Assembly (NCBI GenBank): GCA_024500155.1
Contig: CM044867.1
Location: 24,749,632 to 24,813,631 of the forward strand
DNA: 64,000 nucleotides
From: Chenopodium formosanum
Lineage: Eukaryota > Streptophyta > Magnoliopsida > Caryophyllales > Amaranthaceae
Direction: 5' to 3'
The notes under the pieces were generated by a model. That model searched no databases, was not told where the DNA came from, and worked only from the letters and a program-made list of their open reading frames with translations. How positions within the stretch are numbered: the stretch's first letter is position 1; the number at the start of each line of letters is the position of its first letter. The translations under genes and the position numbers were made by a program. Below are positions 47,564-58,999 of the stretch, piece by piece.

Positions 47564-50500
47564 GAAGCCCCCACTTTGACCGAGTTTGGAGAAACTTATG
47601 TTTCGAAAACGAAAGTCAAAGTATCGATAGGGACGGAAAATGATTCAAAACGTTCTGCGATTCCAAATCATTCTTATAACGCCGATACCTGCAAACTAAT
47701 CATTAGTTAAAACAGATAAAAGAGTTAAGAAACGCGTATCTTGCACCGTCGAGCACACGTCTCTGGAGTAACCGTTTTGTCGTAGCTTTTGTTGTTTGTG
47801 ACAACCTCCACAGTGCCTCGTGAACGCCATCGTTGAAGATAACCATATGTCGTCGTCTTCAATATTCTTGGTGACAATCCTCCACAGTATTTCGGGAACA
47901 TCGTCGAAAATAACTGTATGTCGTCATCTTCTAGGTTGTGGCCGTACATCGCCACGGCAGTGCATCGCCGCTATAGACAATCTCTTCTTTACCTTGAGGG
48001 ACCGTCGAAGGTGACCATATTTCGCCATCTTTAGAATTTGTGACAACACTCCACATCCTAGGGAACGCTGTCTATGGTTGCTGCTACATCTCGAGCTTTT
48101 CCTTGAATCATGGTGACAACTTTCACAATCTTAGCGAATGTCGTCGAAGACCGCCTCATCACGAACCGCTCTTCTCAAATCTAGGTGACAACCTCCACAA
48201 TCTTAGCGAATGTTGTCGAAGACCGCCTCATCACGAACCGCTCTTCTCAAATATAGGTGACAACTTCCACAATCTTAGTGAATGTCGTCGAAGACCGCCC
48301 ATCTCGTGCTATCTTCTCAAATCTAGATGACAACTTCCACAATCTTAGCGAAGGTCGTCGAAGATCGCCCATCTCGTACTATCTTCTTAAATCTGGATGA
48401 CAACTTCCACAATCTTAGCGAAGGTCGTCGAAGATTGCCCATCTCGTGGTATCTTCTCAAATCTTGATGACAACTTCCACAATCTTAGCGGGCGTTGTCG
48501 AAGATTGCTCATCTCATGCTATCTTCTCAAATCAAGTGATAACCTTCACAATCTTAGCAAAAACTATCAAAGATCGCTTCATCTTGAATCGTTCTTCTCA
48601 AAAAATAACCTCCCCAATCATACTGAAAGCTATTGAAGGTCGCTTCATCTCAAACCGTCCTTCTTAAATCCAAGTAATAGACTCTTTTCAATCTTAAAGC
48701 CCCCTGTTGAAGGCTCCGTCATCTCGAATCTTCAAATCTTCTTCTATCCTAGGAATTCGTTGTGAACCGTTTCTTTGGTGCTTGCGATGAGCCAATACTT
48801 AGGCGCTTTAAGCTAAGTGAGACGATCTTTTGTCAGGTCGATCACTCATTGTGATTGTAATCGAGCCGACTACTAAATCATGTCAAATTGCTTAGAGGGG
48901 CTAACTAGCGTACCAAGGAACACGAAATTGTTGAGCCAGGTCTATATGTCCACATCATGAAGCCACGTGACCTATCGCCGCACCAGAGCAAGCCAAAACC
49001 TTCTATCGCCGCGATATCGTTCTGAACTTTCAATTTGGTCGTTTCCTTACAACCAAATCTGCTCAAATATTTTGCAAATTAAGGCTCTTCATCTCCATAT
49101 AATTTTGCTCAAACTTCTCTCATCTTGGAAAAGTTTCATACATCTATATTCGCGGTTTTTCGAAAAAATCCGGAAATATTCTTGCTCGCTGGAATGTACC
49201 TGCATCTATATTTTGGACTATAAGACTTTGCTAATCTTTTATTATCTTAGGGTTGACCTAAGGCTTAGTGTTGCTTGACTCATTGATTCGACATGACTTA
49301 ACTCAAAGTGTTTGACACATGTGTTAGACTCCACTCGATGTGATATGACACGACATGACTCAATGTACACGACTCGTGTGTGATGTGCGAGCAAAAATTT
49401 TCCGTCATTTTTGTGGAGGGTACCGACTTTCTCCCAAAAAAGAAAGATGCGAAAAAGAATCAAAGTGTTTGATGGTGCATGTTGAATGAGCTTAGTCAAG
49501 TATATGCATTTGATACTATCTCTCAAGGTACAAGGAGTAATTCCTCCTAAACTATCTTAGTTGACTCGATTATGAAAGTATTTAGGTAACTTAGGCACGG
49601 AGGCTAAGTACTTCATACTTTGATACAATGATGATTATAAGTGATGAGTGATGAGTGATATGACAAAGCATGCTTCAACGTTATGTTAATATTTCATGAC
49701 AAAAGGTTCCTAATTGGAAGTCTATTTGGTCATGTATCTGTGATGTGTGTGAAAGTGACACTAAAGTTAAGCTGCAAAGGCTAAGTGTATGGAAAAGTAT
49801 TACTTGATAAGAGTCAAATAATGATGACCCTTAGGCTAGTTAGGCTAATGATGTAAGGATCAAGCCCCCAAGTCTAGCTCTAAGTAAATAGGGATGAGCA
49901 TTGGAAATCCCTTGATATGATCATGAATGCATTTTTATTATGGCCGCACCTCATTATGAGGTTGCCTACGTATCCTTTAGGAATCAGGCCAAACGTAGCT
50001 CTAGCCGAACCTCGCACAAGTGTATGTATACCTCAAAAAGGTCTTTTTAAGGGTTGTAACGTGGTTAGGCTAAAGGTTAGAGAAGAAGGGGATAAAGGCT
50101 CAAGACCCTAAATAAGCCCCCCAAGGTGTGCAACCTTGCTTTTGAATCTTTGTATTTTTTGCTTGAGGTTTCTCACTTTTGAGCTCTCTTTTTTGTTTGC
50201 TCTTCTTTTTTTTGCTTTTGCATTTTTCATATTCGCATTTTTTTTATAAGTGTGGGCAATCTCGATCATGCGGTCTATCACTCACTTGGCATTCATGTTT
50301 CTCAGGCACGGTACCGAGCACTCGATAAGAAACGCAATCTGAGACATGTTCTTATCAAAGATATTTTCATATCAAAGACATTGGAACACTTGCCCTTTTG
50401 TACACTTTTATTTATTTTTTTTGTATTATTTATTTTTGAGATCATTCAAGCTTTCATATTTGGAACTTGCATAAGTTACACACCATCCCATCCCAAGGTT

Positions 50501-50574
50501 AGGTAGATGTGGGTTGAAAAATGAAAGGTCTATCGTTAGACGAGGCTCAAAGTGGTTTATCAAAAAGAGGATTA
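47564..50574 (-). mobile_element. Tat element C internal region, interrupted by Helitron
   Basis: The region is collinear with A 32790-35870: PPT, tandem array, CCTCGCACAAGTG-type text, and the conserved antisense block (50253-50410). Homology to A ends abruptly at about 50574 (A continues AGGGATTATATAT; C reads AGAGGATTA then TCTATAACC). Gag and 5' LTR are therefore expected beyond the Helitron, outside the window. Confidence 0.8.
48115..48600. repeat. ~70-bp tandem repeat array in element C
   Basis: Seven units start at 48115, 48187, 48259, 48329, 48399, 48469 and 48538 with GACAACTTCCACAATCTTAG and end in ATCTTCTCAAATC. This is the longest of the three arrays. Confidence 0.88.
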
Positions 50575-50576
50575 TC

Positions 50577-52354
50577 TATAACCCTTATAAAATATGCAAA
50601 AGAAACTACTATTCTTATGAATAGTTCCATGTGGTGCTATTACAAAGACACCCTTGCATTTATTGAATTGCCGGATTTGCCCTTCCTTAGCTATGTGCAT
50701 TTGCTTGCCATGTGTAGCAGAGGAGACAGCTGGTCTTCGTATACTTCTCTGGTTGCCAGCTAAGGTGTCCTTGTTTCTTGTAGGAATTTCTTTCCGAGGT
50801 TCGTTTGGTTGTACGCTGTGGTGTTAGCTTTGGGTCTTCTCTTTTGCTGGTTGGGTTTTCGTGTTGTTGGTCTGAATGATGAGGTTTGGAGGGGAAATGT
50901 TTGGTTTGGCATGCTGTTCAAGAGTGACTGGTATGGTTTTTTCTCTTTTTCTTGTGGAAATTGTTGGCTCTCAGCTTTGTTTCGGTTGCATGTTAGCTTA
51001 GGAGGCTTTGTTTCGGTTGCATGTTAGCTTAGGAAGCTTTGTTTCGGTTGTATGTTAGCTTAGGACTAGAATTGGTGTTTGGCTTTTCTAGGAATGGACT
51101 GCCTTACTTGGGCACTACTTCAGTGTCCTGTTATAGGAATTAAAAAAAGACTTGGGGATGACTTTGTTGTACTTGGTTTCTGGGGTTTATCAATGGCGGT
51201 GGACTGTTTCCCCATGGTCTATATATAGTTTAGCTGGATTACCATTTTTTTGGATGTGGGTGACCTTAGTTTCCTGTGCTGAAGTCTTTCTTTCGGAGGT
51301 TGTTCTTTGTTGGCTTGACATTATATTACCTGCTGTGCATTTTATATATGTGTATGCGGATTGTATTTCGGATCTACTGACAAATTGAACTTTATAGATT
51401 CTCAATATGTGTATATGATTGTATTTCGGATTTGCTGCCAAATTGAACCTTAGATTCAGAATAGCTAATTACATAGAGTTGCAATGTGTTTTCCAGTGTC
51501 ATTGGTGCTTTCATCCTTATAGCACTAGATTGGCATGTGGTATTGATTTAAAAATTGTTGTGTTATTTGGAGTGGTAACAAATGAAGTGTGAATTTGGGT
51601 TTTAAAAACGGGTGGCATATCAACTGCTTGTTGGTTGACTTTAAATATTCTTATTTTTGCTTTTTGTGGGGTTACAGGATTGTTGATAGAATTGTTTGTG
51701 CTTCTGTTGCTGGGCCTTGGTCTGCTCTGGTGTGTTTGGAAAACTTTTCAAGGTAATTCTTGTTCCTCAGAAGTTGTTCTGTGGCTTTGGAGTTCTTTTT
51801 AAATGCTATGTTGTTTTGTTCTGATTTTCTTGGTCTTGATTAGATGCAACTATTACATTGTTTTATGCATCTTTTTTACCTGTGATGCTGGTTTGGTACA
51901 TCGTGTGTGGTATTTGGTGTGTAATTTTATGTGCTTTCAGCTTATTATAGTATTCATGGAATTGGTAAGAGAAGTGGTCTTGGTGATTGATTGTTTGTTC
52001 TTTTCTCATTTGTTGTGAAGGGATATTGAAGTAGTTTGTAGGTAAGTTACTCTATTGATGTAGACTTGGAAAATCTAGGCTGTACATGGGTGTTCGGAGA
52101 AAAGTGGCTGCTTCATATTGTAGGCTGCTATTTGTACGGTTGTTGAGTTCTATAGTGAAATTATAAGGGTATTATGTATAGGATTTTTGTGTTTTTATTT
52201 GGGAATTTTTTTAGGTTAGTATAAAAATGGAACGAATTCTATCTGCCTTTTGGTTCGTCTTTTGGATAGGGTCCAGTTGTCTTCCTTGGAAGAAGAATGA
52301 GTGTTTTGCTCTTCATGGTTTTTGTCCTGAACATTGATTTTGCCATTACAGGTT
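50577..52354 (+). other. Helitron 5' region, no recognised gene
   Basis: This is T/G-rich DNA without a supported ORF. It contains a 31-bp triplicate (50974-51066) and a pair of similar phrases GATTGTATTTCGGAT about 60 bp apart (51360-51450). It ends with an intron-like acceptor (TTTGCCATTACAG, 52338-52351) just upstream of the ATG at 52355, so part of it may be the leader and intron of that gene. Confidence 0.4.
50974..51066 (+). repeat. 31-bp tandem triplicate
   Basis: Three copies of GCTTTGTTTCGGTTGCATGT plus AGCTTAGGA(G/A) start at 50974, 51005 and 51036. Confidence 0.85.
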
Positions 52355-53344
52355 ATGGCTAGACGATCGAACAGAGTTTGTGTTCCTTTTCAACCTATTT
52401 TGGAAAAGGTTGTTGCTTGGTTGCAGTTTCCATCTCCGGTATATGGATTTATAGATGCTGCTAAGAATAATGTCTTTGTACGGGTGAATAGGCCGAACTC
52501 CCGTACAAAGTTTATCTTCTATGGTGGAGATGCTGCTACGGTTGAAGAGTCTCGTGAAAGAGCAGCTCAGAAGGCTGTGAAAAGATTAGTCTGCCGGTTT
52601 AATGTTCGAGTGTCTGATTTCACGTATGAGCGTATGAAGATGTATCGCTTGTGTGTGAAAATGTATAAGAATTTGTGTGCTGAGTTAGTACAGGACAGGG
52701 AAGACTTGAGTCGCATTCGTGCAGAATGCAGCACACGAGAGGATGTATCGTTTCATGATATTCATGTTGGATTTGATTTCGTGCAGTTTCTGGGAGTATT
52801 AGTTAGGAAGACTGGTGTAGCTGCCACTGGCATTGAGACCACTAAGCTAGAAGGACATGGCTACATGTCCTGGTTAATGGTCACTTGTCCACATAGCAGT
52901 ATTAGAATGGAGTGCATCTTCAGTGATCCTTGTCCTGAAAGGGATCTTGCTGAACAACGAGTTGCCAAGAAGACATGTTTTTTTATATCTTCTGTGCTTA
53001 ATTTAGATATTGTCGATGTCAATTATGGTGCTGCTGCGAAGCTAAGCGCAGAATGTTCCTTGATTAGGGAAAGGTATCTGGTTTTGAAAAGCCATGTTCA
53101 GTGTTTGCAAGGGAGTTCTAGCCAACCTGAGGCTGTTACCTGTTTGGTTAGTGATGGATGTGTGACACCGACTGATGAGGGAAACCAAATTCCGGTCCTT
53201 TCTCTTCCGCCAAGTCTTCCGGCCAAGCGTACCGTTGATAGAAAAGAGCTGCCTGCAAGTGCTGTTGGGGTCCATGTTTCTGATCAGCTTGTTACTGGCT
53301 TGATTGAATTCGCTAATGGTCGCAAATGTCCTAGGGTTGAATAG
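52355..53344 (+). CDS. Uncharacterised Helitron-borne protein with two dsRNA-binding-like regions
   Basis: ATG at 52355 (after an intron-like acceptor at 52351) opens 329 codons with no stop or frameshift, unlike every other long frame here. I do not recognise the family. Residues about 14-82 (FPSPVYGFIDAAKNNVFVRV ... RERAAQKAVKRLV) have the layout of a dsRNA-binding domain: P-x-Y strand, second strand, then an Ala-rich helix. The usual KKxAK motif is only partly kept. Residues about 140-225 (FVQFLGVLVRKTG ... LAEQRVAKKTCFFI) may be a second, weaker copy. The C-terminal 80 residues look unstructured. There is no signal peptide or membrane segment. It precedes the Rep-helicase on the same strand. 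The dsRNA-binding idea is an inference from pattern alone. Confidence 0.6.
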   Translation: MARRSNRVCVPFQPILEKVVAWLQFPSPVYGFIDAAKNNVFVRVNRPNSRTKFIFYGGDAATVEESRERAAQKAVKRLVCRFNVRVSDFTYERMKMYRLCVKMYKNLCAELVQDREDLSRIRAECSTREDVSFHDIHVGFDFVQFLGVLVRKTGVAATGIETTKLEGHGYMSWLMVTCPHSSIRMECIFSDPCPERDLAEQRVAKKTCFFISSVLNLDIVDVNYGAAAKLSAECSLIRERYLVLKSHVQCLQGSSSQPEAVTCLVSDGCVTPTDEGNQIPVLSLPPSLPAKRTVDRKELPASAVGVHVSDQLVTGLIEFANGRKCPRVE

Positions 53345-53537
53345 GCAAGTGTAGCGAACTTAGCTGACTTTAGGTGTAGAGGCTTTATGGTGTGTAGGTA
53401 GATGGTAGTGCTGTCTCAGTGATGTAGTTGCTTTGTAGCTCGATTTGTCCTACTATTGATGTCTGTTTTAGGATGCAAGAAATAGGCAGCATTATGTACC
53501 TTTTGGTTTTTTCTGATGTACTGAATCGAAATACTTT

Positions 53538-53805
53538 GATGTACTGCCTGTTATGGCTTTTAAAATAATGAAAGCAGTTGGTGTTTGTAGTATGCCTTGT
53601 GTTTTTGCATGTTGCGTTGTTTACTTCTTTTTTTTGTAATTGTTGAGAAACCGCCTTTCTTTATTGATTTTGATGTACTGCCTGTTATGATCTTCTTTAT
53701 AATGGAAGCAGTTGGTGTTTGTAGTATGCATTGTGTTTTTGCACATTGAGTTGTTTACTTGTTTTCCTGTAAACGTTTAGGGAGATGCCTTTGTTTATCG
53801 ATTTT
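53538..53805 (+). repeat. 134-bp tandem duplication in the 3' flank of the 329-aa gene
   Basis: GATGTACTGCCTGTTATG starts at 53538 and again at 53672. Each copy includes GCAGTTGGTGTTTGTAGTAT and a Cys/Thr-like ACCGCCTTTC/ATGCCTTTG end. AATAATGAAAG (53568) and the ATAATGGAAG equivalent look like weak poly(A) signal regions, so the duplication may have doubled the gene's 3' end. Confidence 0.75.
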
Positions 53806-53842
53806 TTTCCCTGTCTGGTTTCTGATACGAAAACTATTACAG

Positions 53843-54535
53843 GTCTTGTCTGCGGAAGGTGTTGCGAAACTCTGTACCCTTCCTGCTTTGATATTCTCTT
53901 CTACGGCTATGACAATGGGTACTGTCTTTGTTAGAAAAGTTTGTGCTGTGCTTTGTTTGATGCAGCTGAGTTCTGAATTGTCTGTTCTTTTGGCTGCTTT
54001 ACTTTATTGTTTGCTAGACTGCCGTTATGGCATACCGCATCTATCTAAAAAAAGATGCAGTAGACTAAATAAGGCTGCACAAAGGACATCACAATCGGCA
54101 TTTGCTAGGTATGCATAACTATTAGAGGTTGGTTTGTTAGGATGAGTGGCTCTTGCGTTTGGAATCAGTTTGTTAATGAGCTTACCTTTAAATGTAGCCC
54201 ATGCTCATCAGCAAATCAGTTTGCTCTTGCACAGCCTCCACAGCGCCGTACATCAAAGAGGCAGAAATGTATGCAGGAAATGGCTATGCCGAATTCCAAT
54301 AGGTACACTGTATTCGTTGTCTAGCTGCTATTATGTTTATCTTCGTTGTATTGATGAATGATTTTTCCTTTTTCCCTATTATTGGCTGTATCTTCGGATT
54401 GATGCATTCCTAGGGGTGCTTATTCAGTCTTTGTGGTATAGATATCATAATAGAATATGTGATTCGTGCAGTGTTCTGGAAGCAGGAATAGGTGTCCTTG
54501 CTAAGAAACGGAAAGCAACATCTACTGTGCAAGGT
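53843..54535 (+). pseudogene. Probable N-terminal exons of the Helitron Rep-helicase gene
   Basis: Exon-like pieces bounded by AG and GT occur: GIPHLSKKRCSRLNKAAQRT (to about 54107, donor GTATGC), FALAQPPQRRTSKRQKCMQE (to about 54301, donor GTACAC) and SVLEAGIGVLAKKRKATSTV (to about 54534, donor GTAACT). They are basic, low-complexity stretches such as precede the conserved Helitron N-terminal region. No single continuous frame can be built with confidence. Confidence 0.35.
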
Positions 54536-54605
54536 AACTGATTTTGTCAGTTTTAAGAGTGTTCTATTATGGCTTAGCATCTTACAGGTCTCTCTTTATT
54601 GGTTG

Positions 54606-54639
<34 letters not shown>

Positions 54640-54677
54640 TTCCCCTTTTTTTTGGTGTGTGTGTGTGTGCTGTGTAG

Positions 54678-57010
54678 CATTAGATATTCTTGGTGCTGCT
54701 ATGGATCGGCAGTTGCCAGCGGAGCCTTTCAAGCTGTCTATGCCTTCTTCGTGTGGCAAATGCGGTGCAAAAAAATTTATGTTTGAATTCTTGCACTTCT
54801 GCTGTGGGAATGGAGACATCACGATTGCTGCTACTGAGTATCCCCCTGAACTTGTTTATTTATTTACTTCGAAGGATGAAGGCGTTGTGCATTTTAGAAA
54901 GTATGCTAGGCTGTATAACAACCTGTTCGCATTTAGTTCCCTTGGGGGTCATTATTATGCGAACACGTACAAAGGGATTTATCTTTTTAAGTTGCACGGG
55001 CAAATGTATCATTTTGTCCCAGATTTATTACCTAACGATGACAATCCAAAATATCTCCAATTATATTTTTATGATGGTCAACATGAATCAGAAAGTAGGG
55101 TTGGCTGTTTTCCTGAAATAAGAGAAGATATAATTAGCATTCTTATGCAGATATCTGAACAAAATCCCTATGCTGTATTCTTTCGAAATTTAAGGGACAA
55201 GGTCATTCATGCAGATACAAGAATTATTTTAAATCAAGCCCGGTTCTTGATCAGCGTGTTTATAATGCTCCTGCTGTTGATGAAGTTGCTGCGATCTGGC
55301 CGGAGAGTGCTTCGTCTAGCCAAAGCCTAGGTCCTCATATATTAGTTAGTGGACGCTCTGATGAATCTCATCGAATATATCATAGTTATGGCTGCTATGA
55401 TCCGCTTCAGTATCCTTTGTTATTTCCTCGCGGTGAATGTGGGTGGACTCAAGGGCTTAAAAAAAATTCTCACCCGTCTCGGACCACGGCAGATTTTGTC
55501 CCGGATCCTATAATGTCTTGTGTTGTTCATACTGCAGCAGATTTATTGGAACTGGAAGAAACCCGTATAGATTCTAAAACTTATTCTTCGTACTTTATAA
55601 TAGGTGCCTTTCTACTGTTGTCCTCTTTAATTATTATCCTTTGGTATCTTAATTGCAGGTGCAAAAAGAAAGAACACTAGAGCTGATAAGTTTATTTCTG
55701 CTAGAGAGTATTATGCTTACAGACTGCAAATCAGGCCTAATAATATGTTGTTGCGAGCGGGTAGGTCTCTTCAGCAGTACATAGTGGATATGTATGTGAA
55801 GATAGAAAATACAAGGCTTGATTATTTCCGAAATAATCAGGACACCATAAGGGCTGATCTATATAAAGGTATTCTTGATTCACTAGATTCAGGGGAGACT
55901 CTTGGACAAAATGTTGGCTGTAGAGTTATACTACCTCCTACTTATATTCGTGGTCCTCGGGATATGAAGAAGCGGTATTTAAATGCTATGGCTCTGGTAC
56001 AGAGATTTGGGAAGCCAGATCTTTTCGTAACAATCACTTGTAATGCTAATTGGCCTGAAATAAAAGCTGAGCTAGCTGTTGGTGAGACGGCACAAGATAG
56101 ACCTGATTTGGTTGCTAGGATTTTTAGAGCAAAATTGCTAGCATTGAAAAAAGAAATCATGGAGAATAAGATTTTCGGGGAAGTTGCTGCAATGGTGTAT
56201 GTGGTCGAGTTTCAGAAAAGAGGGTTACCACATGCTCATTTTCTTATTATTCTGAAACCTGCATATAAACTTAAGTGCCCTGCTGACTATGATCGATTTG
56301 TTTGTGCTGAAATACCTGCTCAAACCAATGCCACCCTGAGAAGAATTGTATTGGGGCATATGATGCATGGTCCTTGTGGCATGCTAAATCCGGATTGTCC
56401 GTGTATGAAGAAAGCTGGTGTGAAACATAGTTGTAAGAACAAATACCCTAAGCAATTTTGCAAAGAAACAACAAACAATAAGGATGGATATCCTATCTAC
56501 CGCAGGAGAGACACTGGAGAGCGGGTCACCATAAGAAATGCACAACTAGACAATCAGTGGGTAATTCCCTATAACCCTTATCTATCGATGCTATTCGATT
56601 GCCACTTGAATGTTGAAGTGTGTTCGACCATTAAGGCAGTAAAGTATCTTTACAAGTATGTCTATAAGGGTCATGATAGGATTTCCTATAATGTTGTTGC
56701 TTCTAATGGTGAAACTGTAGATGAAATTCATCGATATCAATCGGGTAGATGGGTATCTCCTTGTGAAGCTGCATGGAGAATATTCAGCTTTGACCTATTT
56801 GAAATGTATCCTTCTGTTTTGCCTTTACAGGTCCATTTGCCATACATGCAGACTGTTCATGTGCATCCACATGAAAGGCTACTGTGTGTTGTTTTGGATG
56901 GCAAACGTTTAAGAACTCAACTAACTGAATTTTTTGCAATGAACGCTGCTACTGAACATGGCTTGGGATATTTATATAGTGAATTTTGCGAGCATTATAC
57001 ATGGCATTAG
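54678..57010 (+). pseudogene. Helitron Rep (HUH endonuclease) portion
   Basis: The N-terminal zinc-like part CGKCGAKKFMFE...CCGNGDI and the Helitron_like_N text FRKYARLYNNLFAFSSLGGH, LFKLHGQMYHFVPDLLP are present. A frameshift at about 55232 leads to LDQRVYNAPAVDEVAAIWP and GCYDPLQYPLLFPRGECGW. A 55-bp GT...AG segment (55604-55658) can be removed in frame to give AREYYAYRLQIRP. The Rep core follows: FGKPDLFVTITCNANWPEI, the HUH motif GLPHAHFLIIL (His-x-His) and the tyrosine cluster KYLYKYVYKGHDR. These residues nick and join single-stranded DNA in rolling-circle transposition. TAG at 57008-57010 stops the frame. Rep continues in the same frame into the helicase. Confidence 0.92.
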
Positions 57011-58999
57011 GGTGATAAGAAATGGAAACAAAGAGTGCAAAACAGGATTTCAGTTGGCCGCTTGGCATTTGTGTTCCCTGCAGAAGGGGAACGGTTCTTT
57101 CTTAGACTCCTATTGTTGAATGTAAGAAATCCTAAGTCTTTTGAAGATTTGCGTACTGTTGATGGCTGTCTGTATTCAACCTTTCAGGAAGCTGCTCTAA
57201 AACGAGGCCTTATAGAAGATGATGACACAGCCCATTCGACTATGGCTGAAGCATGTGAAACTCATATGCCTGCTGCTTTGCGTCGCCTGTTTGCAACAGT
57301 GTTAATGTTCTGCCAACCAAGAGATCCTGGTGCTTTGTGGAATACTTATTATTCTTTTCTTGCTGAGGATTACTCTCACAGGTTTCCAAATCAGCTTGTC
57401 AGAATACAGCAACTTACTGTTCGAGCAGTCGAACAGCATCTGGAAGCCATGGGAAAATCCCTTGCCTATTTTGGTCTAGAGGAATTAGTATCACAGGTTA
57501 GTGATGAGTTTAGGCGTACAAAAGATATTATAGATGCTCTAGATGCACCAATCCCGCAAGAGTGCTTAGGTTGTCGTTCACAGTTAAACTCTGCACATAA
57601 TGCTGCTTTCGAATGTATAATGGAACATGTCCTACAGCAAAAAGCTGGTGCTTTCTTTATTGATGGTCCAGGAGGTACGGGAAAAACGTTTCTCTACAAT
57701 GCTCTCTATGCAGAAATTCGACAAATGAACAAGATTGTTTTGCCTACAGCTACATCGGGAATAGCTGCATCTAACATTCCTTCAGGGAGAACTGCTCATT
57801 CACGGTTTAAAATCTCGATTGATGATGAGGGTTCACTGGCATGCAATGTTCCAAAACAGGGGAGTTTGGCTGCATTGTTAAAGGAAACCGCTCTAATAAT
57901 ATGGGATGAGGCTTCTATGGCTAAAAAACAAAATGTTGAATCCTTAGATCTTTTATTGCAGGATATTTGTGGAAATAAGGTAATGTTTGGAGGAAAAGTA
58001 GTTGTTTTGGGAGGAGATTTTCGACAAGTGTTGCCAGTGGTGCCACATAAGACAATGAATGAAGCAGTAGAGGCAAGCATTGTTACTTCTTATTTGTGGC
58101 CTAGATTTATGAAATTTAGGCTGACAGAAAATATCAGGGCACGGGAAGACCCAGGATATGCTTCTTTTCTGCTTGGTTTGGGAAATGGTTAACTGCAGCG
58201 AACAGAAAACGCTTTTGTCGAGCTACCGGAACATATTGTACAATGCACAGATGACTTTACAGACTTAGTTGCCACTGTTACAAAAACAACATTTCCAGAA
58301 ATTGGTCGTGGCTGTTTTGACAGTGAGGTTTTCACAAAAAAGGCGATTCAGACACCCATGAATGATGATGTGGATGGTATAAATGCATTCATGATCGAGA
58401 AATTTCCGGGATGTGATGTGACTTACAAGAGTTTTGATGCTGTTGTTAATGATACGTGCAGTATATATCCTACAGAATTTATTAACAAGTTGTGCCCAGG
58501 TGGAATGAGTCCTCATGAACTTGTGCTAAAGGAAAACTGCCCTGTGATACTGCTAAGGAATTTGCTTCCATCTTCAGGTCTTTGCAACGGTACAAGGTTA
58601 ATTTGCAAGAGGTTTTTTCCGAATGTCATTCAGTGCACTATAGCAGTTGGTCATTACAAAGGAGAGGACGTTTTTATCCATAGGATTAATTTAAGGCCTT
58701 CTAAGTCTGTCAAGTATCCGTTCATGTTTGAACTAAAGCAATTTCCTATAAAACTTAGCTTTGCAATGGCAATTAACAAATCTCAAGGACAGACTCTTAG
58801 CCAAGTGTCCATTTATTTACCGCGCCCATGTTTTTCCCATGGGCAGCTTTATGTTGCCCTTTCACGAGCAAAAAAATCAGACGATGTTTGCGTTTTCACT
58901 ACAACTGCTGCTAACCAGTGTTCTGTTAATGCAGTTAAGAATGTAGTGTCTCATAAACTTCTACAGCTTGCAGGCATTGGTCAGAATAATGTATTGTAG
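57011..58999 (+). pseudogene. Helitron Pif1-family helicase portion
   Basis: In the same frame as Rep: Walker A GPGGTGKTF (about 57668-57694), Walker B-like LIIWDEASM (about 57896-57922), GGDFRQVLPVV (about 58010-58042), then a TAA at 58190-58192 (GNG, stop, LQRTENAFVELPE). After it come LRNLLPSSGLCNGTRL, AINKSQGQTL and HGQLYVALSRAKK, the C-terminal SF1B motifs, and a stop at 58997-58999. The helicase unwinds the donor strand during transposition. Only this in-frame stop and the one at 57008 break the 3.2 kb from 55745, so the gene died recently by its own standard. Confidence 0.93.

Noticed and set aside
48115..48600. CRISPR-like repeat-spacer array
   Set aside because: Whole ~70-bp units repeat with no unique spacers, in a plant retrotransposon; it is a tandem repeat.
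52334..52354. Upstream start for the 329-aa ORF
   Set aside because: The extension begins with a TTG codon and runs across an intron-like acceptor (CCATTACAG); ATG at 52355 is the sensible start.
54606..54639. T19-A15 palindrome as terminator or regulatory hairpin
   Set aside because: Homopolymer run next to an exon border in an AT-rich intron; slippage is the simplest explanation, and a similar T/A run lies at 5417-5440.
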